DNA of 64,000 nucleotides from Laccaria trichodermophora (lineage: Eukaryota; Basidiomycota; Agaricomycetes; Agaricales; Hydnangiaceae), in contig JACTVC010000001.1 in assembly GCA_018417955.1 (NCBI GenBank), positions 2,294,001 through 2,358,000 of the forward strand, read 5' to 3'. The notes under the pieces were generated by a model. It was not told the origin of the DNA, did no database searches, and was given only the letters and a program-made list of their open reading frames with translations. Within the stretch, counting starts at the first letter, position 1; every line of letters starts with the position of its first letter. A program made the translations under genes and the position numbers. Shown here in pieces: positions 1-9,994 of this stretch.

Positions 1-772
1 TGACTCGATAGGTGGCTCTGGAGACGCGTCACGGTCAGCCGATTTCGCGCCTTGTATATTTGGTACAAATCTCACCAACCTTTTTGGGAGAACAATGGTT
101 TTGATCGCGACCAGGCGAGCGTCCTTTGATCATGAGGCGGCTACAACTCGGGACGCCTGCGAATTTCGACCGACTTGTTGTATTTGTGATATGCTTGATA
201 TTTATGCGTTTCCAAGATACTCTTTTTGTACAGCCGATTCCGCCCTGGTTCTTGGCCTTGCTGTTACAAGGATATTGTATCATGGACCCCTGTCAAACTC
301 TCATGGATATATCACAACGTTTTTTACAGCTATTTATCCCTGAAATCGCGATCTCAAATTATTCATTTGGTGTTGGCCTTGAAGTCGATCTCATTCACAA
401 TTAGGTAGTTGGCATTGCCTGTCAATATGGTAGAGTTGGGTACTTGATACAGGGGATTTATAAAAATATGTAAACCATCATAGTAAGATACAAAAGAAGC
501 AAGCAATGAAGTAGTATACAGCCAAGAAAGCATAGGTCCGATATATATCCCCAACCTTATCTAGATGAAATACAGGAAAAAAACAAAAAAAGACATCCTG
601 GGATTTTTTGAGGTATTGTGTCCTCGAAATGACCACGTCAAATATAAGGGCGCATGAGTTGGGCTGGGGTCAATTACAAGGGTTGTTACAAGAGTTGTAG
701 AGGGAAGATTGATCGTGTATTAACGTAGGGGGGTTTGAATGTGGCGCCTCTTCTGCGTGGTAAGAAATTTTA
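1..772. other. non-coding stretch at window start
   Basis: No gene can be supported here. Short open frames exist on both strands but show no recognisable domain, codon pattern or splice-linked continuation. The right-hand part is presumably the 3' untranslated and intergenic sequence of the Hsp20 gene ending at 773. Confidence 0.5.
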
Positions 773-1488
773 TTAGGAAGCGGCCGCAGTGTGGACTGGT
801 GGGGGAGTTATTGCATGATGAGAAGATCTGGCAGGTGATCTTGGCCAAGTCACAGTGAGCATGCCGTCTTGTAGTCCTGCGGTGACCTCTGACTCCTAAA
901 GTACGCGTCGTGAGTCAGTCTATCTCAAGAGTGAATAAGCGGGAAAATACCTTGATACCCTCAGGCATTGGAATGGAGCGGTGAAAGGTTCCGTAACGGA
1001 GCTCCTGAACGCACAATATTGATTGTGGGGCAGCAGTGTCAGCATCGCCCTCGCCTCTCGCAATAGCGTCGGCAGCAGAAATGGGGTTTGACGGCAGTGG
1101 CAGGCTCCTGCCAGGTACAGGGTACGTTGCCTGTCTCTTTCCTGTGATGACAAGACTGCCCTCAAGGATACGGAGGGCGATATCGCTTGTCTTCACTCCA
1201 GGAACCTCGAAAATAGCTGTTATATTCGAGGACGACTGGTCGTCGAGGAGATCCATCCTAAAATATATAAAGTCAAGGGGCAACTCCAAACTAAACACAG
1301 AACAATAAATACCTTGGTGTGAATTGTGTGGTAGAATGTGTGGGTGCTACAACGCGCAATTTCCCAGCTTTTATAGCTTGTCTGCACATGTAAACAGCAG
1401 CACGTTCAACCGCTCTATGGAAGGTTGGGTTGCGATTCGCCTCTAGACCATTGCGACGGCTTGTATCCGGAAGAGAAATCGAACTCAT
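773..1488 (-). CDS. small heat-shock protein (Hsp20/alpha-crystallin)
   Basis: This is an ATP-independent holdase chaperone that binds unfolding proteins, probably in the cytosol. I model three exons (1488-1313, 1257-951, 895-773) that join in frame to give 201 residues. The alpha-crystallin domain begins near residue 59 and includes a FEVPGVK segment. A 25-residue insert rich in Pro, Ala and Asp follows the GSLVITGKR strand, so this loop is longer than usual. The closing beta strand (GMLTVTWP) is only recovered by splicing the last exon. The Ser/Pro/His-rich tail lacks a clear IxI/V motif. The family is certain; the N-terminus is less so because another ATG lies upstream in frame. A TATAAAAG box sits about 80 bp upstream, and the gene diverges from CSTF2. 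Confidence 0.85.
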
Positions 1489-2121
1489 TGTTGTAGAGTT
1501 GTAGTCGGTAGGGTATGAAGGGGTATGGAGGTTTCTTTGAGGAACTTGAATCGAGTTCGATCGACTGCTTTTATACCAGGCTGCGGCATGTGCCGAATCA
1601 TCGAGAGTCACCGAGACTTTTCTCCAACCAGATTCAAATCTCTTGGTCCCGGTCATCCCAAATTATTGGCGCCGAGGCCCTTATCGACGTAGGAGGCTGT
1701 GCTGAATGAGTCATTGTGGAATGTGTATTTCCAAGGCTTGTGACAAAGCAAACGTCGTCGTTTTGTAAGACAGATTTGTTGAAAGAACGCGTGTGCCAGA
1801 CTACGGATGTGCTAACGGATGCCCTACCGAGGAATGCTGTCCTCCGCAGACTCAACGAGTCCGAGGCGATGACGAAAAGGCAGCCGCATCGGTGTCGGGC
1901 AATTTGTTTGCTCATGCCCGCTAAACCAAACATGCAAAAAGTGGGGTCGGCAAGCTCCGGATGCACGTGACGTTTGTGTTGAGCCTTTCCAAATTTGCAA
2001 CGACATACCAGACTCCAGTGTTGCTCCAGGCCACTAGTGTTGCTCCAGTGCCACTGGTAAAGCGAGTAGCCTTTCTCCAACATTCAAGAACTCTCCACAA
2101 ACTACGTCTAACTCTACGGCA
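1489..2121. promoter_or_regulatory. shared upstream region between Hsp20 and CSTF2
   Basis: These 633 bp separate two divergent starts and should contain both promoters. Apart from the TATA box on the Hsp20 side, no element or additional gene can be supported. A 149-codon minus-strand frame inside it shows no domain and is probably chance. Confidence 0.45.
1568..1575 (-). promoter_or_regulatory. TATA box of the Hsp20 gene
   Basis: TATAAAAG reads on the minus strand about 80 bp upstream of the Hsp20 start, as expected for a strongly inducible heat-shock promoter. GAA/TTC triplets lie nearby at 1533-1558, but their spacing does not make a regular 5-bp-phased heat-shock element. Confidence 0.5.
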
Positions 2122-3799
2122 ATGGCAGCCAGCAAGGTCGTTTTTGGTGCGTATCTGACCAAGCACCGCGACGCGGCCGCTGACACACCACACAGTCGGA
2201 AATGTTCCCTACAATATGACGGAAGACCAGCTGATCGATGTCTTCAAGTCGGTAGGACAGGTGATAGGTTTTAGGTGAGTAGTTCCATCCGTTTTTCAAG
2301 GAGACATAACCAGTGTGGGGTGTTGATGTTTCTGTGCAGACTGTCCTACGATAGGGACACGGGAAAACCCAAGGGGTATGGTTTTTGTGAGTTCGCGGGT
2401 ACATCAATTTATTTCTTTTGTGCACGAAAATACGTTCCGTCTGACTTGAAATCCATCCTCTATTCAAAACCTCAAAAATCGCAATTCGCAATCGTCAAAA
2501 CCCCGTGCACTTCAAACAAATCACACTCACAAATTAACTGCAATGCTTCTCTTACCTTCAACTTGTTATCTGGTGTGGCGTGATGTGTTGTCCGCAAAAT
2601 CTTCAACCGAATTATACTCGTCCATGAAATGATTGAATCCAATCACATAAAGACCACGAAACAGCAATGTCCGCCGTACGCAATCTCAATGGCGTTGATG
2701 TGGGCGGCCGGCCTCTTCGAATCGACTTAGCAGAATCCGACCCGCATCTTGAAGGAAAGACAACTGTAAGAGGAGAGATCTACCCCGACGCACCTCCTTC
2801 ATCTGGGTGGCGCGGTGGTGGTGCCGGTAGTGGTGGACGAGGTTTCGATCCAGAAGCCTTCCTCGCCAACTTGCCACCAGGTGTGCAGATACCAAAAGGA
2901 TCTTCGTCATTGGATCATATCAGCCAAACGCTTGCCACCATGCAACCGAGTCAGCTTATGGAAGTCCTGGCCCAAATGAAGGTACAGCCTCTCGTTTCAA
3001 CAACATATTTGGCGACACCTAATGTAAGAGTAGGCTTTCGTTATTACACATCCAGATCAAGCAAAAATCTTGCTTGTGAAACACCCACAGTTCGCCTACG
3101 CGCTCTTTCAGGCGCTCCTCTTGAATAAAATTGTCGATCAAGCGATCCTGCAACGCATGCTTGAAGCAACAGGCGCAGGAGCAGTTGGACGCGGCCCGCC
3201 ACCACCTCATGCCCCCCCAGCAGCTCGACCGCTCATGCCTGTACCTCCACCTCACCTGCAACACGGGCACCTGCCACCTCCCTCCCATTACCCTCCATCG
3301 CAAATGCCGCCTTTCCCGCCTCCGGGCGCCATCCAACAACCACAGCCCGTAGCTGGGATCCCTCCACCGATGCCAGGGATGTCGGCCCCACCCGCGTCGG
3401 CAATGTTTACTCACCACCAGCATCCTCAACACATGCCCCCTCCCATGATGCCTCAATACTACAGACCTCCGGCTCAAGCAGTTCCTGCCCCTCCGCCAAT
3501 GGCACCTACTCCCCCTCAGCCTCCCCAACAACCGCAGGCACAACCTGCGCCTGAGATAAGCGACAGCCAACGGGTACGATTTACCTCAGGATCTGCTCGT
3601 GTGAAATCTGATTCATTCATTGCACAGACGATGTTGATGCAAGTCCTTAGTTTAACGCAAGAACAAATCAACGCTCTTCCGGATGCGGAGCGGTCAGCAA
3701 TCTTACAACTGGTCAGTATTGTTTCTTGTCCGTTTCGACAGCTGTTGGTTAAACCCTTCATAGCGAAATCAGTTTATGGGGGGTTTAGGTGCCGCTTAG
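2122..3799 (+). CDS. CSTF2: cleavage stimulation factor subunit 2 (CstF-64/Rna15)
   Basis: This nuclear RNA-binding subunit of the pre-mRNA 3'-end cleavage complex contacts the GU-rich element downstream of the poly(A) site. Seven exons (2122-2146, 2196-2274, 2340-2398, 2653-2981, 3034-3573, 3628-3711, 3764-3799) give 383 residues. The RRM opens at residue 7 with RNP2 (VFVGNV) and has RNP1 as KGYGFCEF. The hinge, which binds CstF-77/Rna14, runs through LAYALF-like helices (FAYALFQALLLNKIVD). A Pro-rich linker follows. The C-terminal helical domain reads LMQVLSLTQEQINALP and binds Pcf11. The very short first and last exons make this gene easy to mis-annotate. Intron 3 (254 bp) is unusually long for the window. 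Identification is secure. Confidence 0.93.
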
Positions 3800-4023
3800 T
3801 GTGTCTAATCTGGTCCTTCCTTTTCCTCCCATCCTATCCTGCCTTTTTTGTGCATCATCTCGGACCGTCAGCATTATATCCTGTCCAGTATACATTTGAG
3901 CACGGTTCACTGTACATATAGCAAATTTAGTTGTTATATTCTTGCATGCCTTACACTTAACAGATTTTTTGACAAATTTTGAAGTTCTGAATTCTGTGCT
4001 CCAAAAGATCAACGTTCACCGTA

Positions 4024-6903
4024 TTATACAAGTTTGTTATCTAGGCTCCGCGATTTCTTCAATTCCACAAGTTTCCCAACGATCTGATCTAGAGGCACCA
4101 TTTCCCCCTTGGCCTTGGTACCAACGTCATCACGATTGCGTACATTCACGGAACGAGCATCGAGCTCCTCCTGACCCACGACTACACGGACACTATCATC
4201 AGCGGGCGATGCCAATGACGGGCTTCAAATGCCAACGTACCTAGTATAAAGTTGTACTGCGCAATCTCTCCATTACGGATCTTCTTCGGTAGGGTATTCT
4301 CTCCGTTGTCCACGTCAGCGAAAAGTCCGAGCGATGTCAAGTGTTCTGTGATTTCCGCAGCGTATTCTTTCTGTGTTCCGTCAAAAAAAAAAAGTTAAGC
4401 ACAGCCACTGTGAACGGATCATCGGGGTTTGTTCTCACATAAGGGGCCGCGACGGGTATGACGAGGACCTGTCGAGGCGATATCCAGAAGGGCCTTTAAA
4501 CCGAGGCTCGCTCAGCATAATCCCCTGCCGAGAACAAGATGAATTGCAAACGTACCACTTTCCGGCAAAATGCTCCGTGATTATCGCGATAAATCGTTCG
4601 AGACTGCCAAGGATCGCACGATGGATAATGACAGGCCTGTTGTGCGCCTCCTCGGCTGACCGGTACTTGAGGTTGAAGCGCTCCGGAAGCTGGAAGTCGA
4701 GCTGGATGGTGGCGCACTGGAACGAACGACGCAGGGCATCGCGAATGGTGATGTCAATCTTTGGCCCATAGAAGGCACCATCACCTGGATTCAGGTCCCA
4801 TTTACCGGGATAATGTTTCTCAAGCGCTAGTTTCAGTTGCTGTCGAGATGTGAGTCAAAAGTGCGGGGTAAGATGGAGGGGAACATACCGCTTCAGCTTG
4901 ATCCCAGGTCTCGATGGTGCCGAGGTAGTTGTCAGGACGTGTGGACAGCTCTAAACGGAACTCGAAGCCAAAGAGACCATAGATGTGCTGCATGAAATCG
5001 AAAAGCATGCTGATCTCTTCTTCGAGCTGTGAGAAAAACGTCAATCCAAGGCTTCAACGAGGCGGTCGGGAACTTACTTGGGAAGGCATACAAAAGACAT
5101 GGGTATCATCTTGCACGAATCTCCGCACGCGGGTCAAACCAGTCAAAGCACCACTGGCTTCGTTTCGGTGGATGATACCGAACTCGGCCATACGTATGGG
5201 CAGTTCTTTGTAACTTCGATCTCTAGAGTCAAAGATCAAGCAGTGACCAGGGCAATTCATCGGCTTGAGTGCCCATTTTTCTTTCTCAACATCGAGCAAG
5301 AACATATCGTCCTTGTAGTTCTGCCAATGACCCGATGTCTCCCAAAGTTTGCTGTTGTACATGTTGGGGGAGATGACTGCGTTGTATTGAGACGACGGGG
5401 TCTGAAAAATTGAACACGACAAACTGACCTTCTTGGTATCCACGCTTGAAGTATTCACTCTGCGAACAAAGATGTGAGTTTCTGGGTGGAAAACAAGTTT
5501 TGCAAACTCACTCGCATGAGTTCTACAAGTGAATTGTATATCCGCGTTCCGTGAGGGAGGAAGAAACAGCTTCCAGGGCTAAGATCGTTGAAGAAGAACA
5601 GCTCTTGGTCCTTGCCAATTTTGCGGTGATCACGCTTAGCAGCCTCAGCGAGGAAGACTTTGTAATCTGCGAGCTGCTTCTTGTCGGGGAAGGAGATGCC
5701 GTAGATACGTTGTAAAGAGTCGTTGTTCGCGTCTCCGAGAAAGTAGGATGCAGAGTTCTTGGTAACCATGAAAGCCTTGATCTTGCCGGTGTGCGGAATG
5801 TGTGGGCCAACACAAAGATCGACCATGGGACCGCACCGATATACGGTGGTGGACGTGCCGTCAGGAACTTTGGTCTGGATGAGGTATTGCTTGTATTTAT
5901 TGTACTAGAGCTAGTTCAGCAGAAATGTTTTTCGACAACGGAAATGGCGCACGTTGAACATCTCGAGGAGTTTCTCCTTTGACACAACTAGCCTCTCAAA
6001 CTTCTGCTTCTCCTTGATGGCTGCTTCAGACACCTTCTCAAGCGCGGGATAATCAGCGTTGGTGACTGGGCTGCGACGAAATGTGAGACAAGACCGACGA
6101 AGATAAACTACCAGGCGCACCGTTCTTCAATTGCCATCTCGTAGAAAAAACCCTCATCCGTAGGGGGACCGAGACAGAGATGACAGCCATAGTGCCGTTC
6201 AGCAGCCTCTCCAAGAACGTGCGCAGAAGAGTGCCAGAAGACTTTCTTTCCTTCTGGGTGTTCAAAATCAAGAAGTTCCAATTTGCATGCCTTCTCCAGC
6301 GGTCGGTCGAGGTCCCAAAGCTCTCCATCAACCTTTGCGATGACAATTCTTTCTGACAAGCTCTTTGAAACCTCCTTTGCTACGTCCATAGGGCTCGTTT
6401 CCCAACTTTTTCCTTTCCGTTCCGAACCATCAGGCATGGTAATGACAATTTCCTCTCTGGGTTGAGCTTGAGAAGAGTCAGTCTTTTACCCATTCTGTAC
6501 GAAACCCCGCGTACATTTGACAAACTCATCGTATTCCGCCTTGAGCTCGTCGAATATTTTTATACGGTGATCGAAAAATGCTGGTCGTGGTTGTAACTGT
6601 GTTGATCGCTCAATCCCTGTTCGCGAGGAATTCAAAGGTCAAACGTACTTCTAGGGGGTATGTAGACGTAGATGCTGGTTTTCCCTTCTTTTCTTTTGGT
6701 TTCTTCTCATCACCCGCGTGAGGGCTGTCCAGGGCTGGGATCTGGGCAGCATGGGCGGTAGAGTGTACTGGGGTAGCCATGGAGTGCGCTCTGACCGTTG
6801 CTTTAGACAATCGATATCGATAGGGATAAAAAGCAGAGATGTTGCAGTTGTGCAATCGAAGCGGACTTGGCTTCAATCTGCAAAGCAACTTTTGAGAGAG
6901 CAT
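4024..6903 (-). CDS. threonyl-tRNA synthetase
   Basis: This class II synthetase charges tRNA-Thr. Domains in order: a TGS-like region with EIVITMPDG; the second additional (editing) domain with [16 protein letters not shown]; the catalytic core with motif 1 near [15 protein letters not shown], motif 2 [14 protein letters not shown] and motif 3 [11 protein letters not shown]; and the C-terminal anticodon-binding domain ending near VELKKSRSL. Expected zinc ligands are visible as Cys in MNCPGH, His in DDTHVF and His in HRAILGS. About ten short introns are needed. The first ATG (6903) precedes about 40 residues rich in Arg, Lys, Leu and Ser with no acid, like a mitochondrial presequence; a second in-frame ATG at 6780 would give a cytosolic form. 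The protein is about 740 residues, close to other eukaryotic enzymes. Confidence 0.95.
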
Positions 6904-7469
6904 CCAAATCGATTTGAGTCACGCGAATGACATATGACTCGATCAACCACCAGGAATTGAAGAAAGGGTCAAACTTGTACCAAGCTTTGCGACCAGTTTG
7001 CTACCAAGCTGCACGCTACGTTGTATTATGCCAAGTTGGTTATCGACTGAAATTGGTTTCCTCTGCACGACTAGCTGTCTCAGAAGAGTTATTGTGGCAC
7101 CAACAATTCTCGTTTTCTAATACATTACTGACGATTACCTTTTTTCTAGCATCTTTCCTCGCTTCATTCGCCGTGCCCAATCTCCATCGGCATCCAACGT
7201 GATGGGGAGGACTACTTGACAAGTTATTCCAAATGCGATACTTTTCACAGTGCCATGTCCGTCCGTCATGAAGAGTGGAAGAACTGGCTAAGCTACTCTA
7301 CCATGCAACACAAGCTGAATGACAAGACGAGGCATCTGAAACACTTTTTCACGTCTTGATTGATGAAGCAATTTGGCTGCTTCGTGTTATGAATGGACAC
7401 GAAAGGCTACTTAAACCTCGAACATTGTCAATCTAAATCGAGAGGAACCTATTGTCCCCCTTTTCCGCT
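6904..7469. other. intergenic region
   Basis: These 566 bp lie between two divergent genes, ThrRS (minus) and the PX-GH18 gene (plus), and presumably hold both promoters. I see no further gene and no convincing core element. Confidence 0.4.
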
Positions 7470-9801
7470 ATGGCTCCTCCTTCCAATATCATCATCACGA
7501 TCAGCGACCATACAACGTCCTCAACCCCCCGCCCTCATATTCTTTATACTGTTCAAGTTGTGCGGGATGGCAAGGAAACCGTCATCCAACGTAGATATTC
7601 TGAGGTAAGCCTATATCTGCGGGATTTTATTCGTTCTGACCGCATCTTCAGTTTGTCGCCCTTCACGGTAATACAAGCTTGCCTCGCCCTGTCTCTATTT
7701 TTTCTGACGTTTCCCCCCAGAAACTTTGAGTGACCCTTTCAATTTACCTCCCAAGCGGCTCTTCGTCACTACCTTCGTCCCTTCCGCGTGGCTGGACGAC
7801 ACCTTGATAGCTGAGCGCAAGGCTGGGTTGACAACCTACCTCTGCGACCTTCTTGCTTCCAAATTCAAATATAGCGAAGTCCTCACCGAGTTTCTTTCGC
7901 CCGAGCCTAGAGAATATCCTTGTTTCTTTGACGTGGAGGATGCCTTACCTTCGACCCTCTTCAGGAAGGCTGCGTTGGCTTCCAATCGGGAAGTTAGCAC
8001 CGCGGCGGCCATCATTGCTGCTGCCTACTACCCTAGTTGGAGTGCAGGTACAACCCCTCCTGAGAAGCTCGACTTTAACAAGTTCGATATCCTCTTCTAT
8101 GGTATGATATCATTCGATCTTCCGTTGACCACTGCTAATGGCGGCTCCAGCTTTCGCTACACCGAACTCCTCTTCTGGTCTCAGCTGGGATTCTGGGAGC
8201 CAAGCTGTTTTGAAGAGACTTGCCGACAGCGCACGCAGCAGCGGGTATGGCACCAAGGTTGTCCTTTCCATCGGTAAGGTTGTTTTTCTTCGCTGTCGAC
8301 ACCATTTCTTACCGAACGCTCTGATTTATCAGGTGGATGGGGGGGATGTTACTGGTTCAGCCAAGCTTGTTCGACTGCTGCCAATAGAACAACCTTCTGC
8401 AATGCTCTCGTCAGTGCTGTAAACACCTACGGCTTGGAAGGCATCGATCTCGATTGGGTATATATCTTTGACGTACATCTCGCAATTTCAACGCTGATAT
8501 ATCGTTCTAGGAATACCCCAACTCGCCTGGGGCTGGAAACCCATACTCTGCTGCGGACGCCGCCAATTTACTGAGTCTCATCACGTTGCTCCGCACTGCC
8601 TTGGGTAAGAACTTGTCTTCTAAACGTTGAGATCAAGCACTGATAAGTTGCTTCAAGGCCCTTGCAAGATTATATCCGCCGCTGTTGCTCACCTTCCTTG
8701 GTTGGGTTCGAACGGCAAGCCTCTCACGGACGTTTCTGCCTACGCTGCGCAGATGAGTTTCGTGAACATCATGTATGTTGAGTCATCATCCTACGGACCG
8801 ATCACCCGCTGATTCGTGGCCATCAGGAACTACGACGTTTGGGGCGCCTCCTCTACTCCAGGACCCAACGCGCCTCTCGGTACGCCTACCACAGATCAAT
8901 TTGTTCTCGTCTCACCTCATTTGCAGGAAACCTCTGTGGTACTTCGAAGCAACCTCAAGCCAGCGCTCAGGCTGCGCTTGCTCAGTGGAAAGCCGCAAAG
9001 TTCCCAGCTTCCCAGGTGCACACTATTCCCTCTATTTCCAAGCACACTCTCATTGTCATCCAGTTACTCCTCGGTTTACCTCTATACGGCTACGTCTCCC
9101 AAAGCACCAAGACTGCTTTGACAGGCAGCTTGATGCCCTCTGACGACATGGTCCTTCTTCAGAACACTGAAGGTCCAGGTGATCATGGAGGTCACTTTTT
9201 GAATGGAGCACACCCCGTGCCCAAGAAGCAGCCGAACCAGAATAATGACGCTGGGTTGGCTCCGGCCAATCTGCAATCTTGGTGGGGCCAGCAGATTCCG
9301 TTCAGCGCTATCGTGAAGTCTGGAGCGCTTGTTAAGAAGTCTGATGGGACTTATGGTGAAGGTGGAGGATTTACGATGGGTAAGAACTTGCCTTCGACAA
9401 TGTGCCACCGCTTGCGCTGACGTCTACTTTTGTCTAGGTTGGGATAATTGCTCTGATACCCCGGTATGTTTGTGCATGTCAGATGTTAGGTTGTCTTCAC
9501 TCAATTTCTTACCTCGTAGTACCTCTTCAACGTTGCTCAGAAGACTGTTGTTACATACGATGGTTAGCCTTTCTCTCCTTTCCAAGCGTTCGGCTACCGA
9601 ACATTTCCTTCAGACACTTGGTCTTTGACTGATAAAGCAAAGTTTGCGAAGCAGAGTGGAATGGCGGGATGCTTCACTTGGTCCCTTGATCAGGTTTGTT
9701 TTGTCCATTCTACACCCATCCAAACTTTCCTCACTATCTTTCGAACTTAGGACGATGGCTTGACGTTGCATAACGCCATTCGGAAGGCGTTGGGTTTATA
9801 G
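7470..9801 (+). CDS. PX domain - GH18 chitinase fusion protein
   Basis: Fourteen exons splice in frame to 548 residues. Residues about 24-110 form a PX domain: RRYSEF at 41-46, LPPKR at 59-63 and the ERKAGLTTYL helix at 81-90, which normally reads phosphoinositides, often PI3P. From about residue 150 a GH18 (beta/alpha)8 barrel follows: AAYYPSW, LSIGGWGG, the catalytic segment EGIDLDWEYP with acid Glu261, MNYDVW at 330-335, and the last strand CFTWSLDQDDG. GH18 enzymes hydrolyse chitin. The first Asp of the usual DxxDxDxE is Glu here. There is no signal peptide, so the product should be intracellular. Exon 3 (7721-8101) carries both the end of PX and the start of GH18 in one frame. The next Met is residue 324, past the catalytic Glu, so GH18 has no start of its own. 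Exon 2 is only 16 bp. Confidence 0.85.
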
Positions 9802-9994
9802 TTTTTCCACCTCGTTCTGCACCGTCCGTGCATCGTAAGATTGGGGCGGTGATCATGCGACAAGATGTAATTGTATCTAATGAAATTGAGGCAAAACATA
9901 TCCTAACAAGATAAGACATCGATAAGTAACGTAAATAATCAAACCCAGAACACGTCCCTCCCATGAAATAAATAATACAGATACAAGCTTTCTT

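Noticed and set aside
1533..1558. Heat-shock element upstream of Hsp20
   Set aside because: GAA and TTC triplets are present, but they do not keep the 5-bp phase that heat-shock factor needs.
1634..2083. 149-codon minus-strand frame between Hsp20 and CSTF2
   Set aside because: No recognisable motif; it occupies the shared promoter region and overlaps equally open frames on the other strand.
7726..8277. Independent chitinase starting in PX-GH18 exon 3
   Set aside because: The apparent start is a TTG inside an exon that begins at 7721; there is no ATG in frame and no signal peptide, and the upstream PX exons join in phase.
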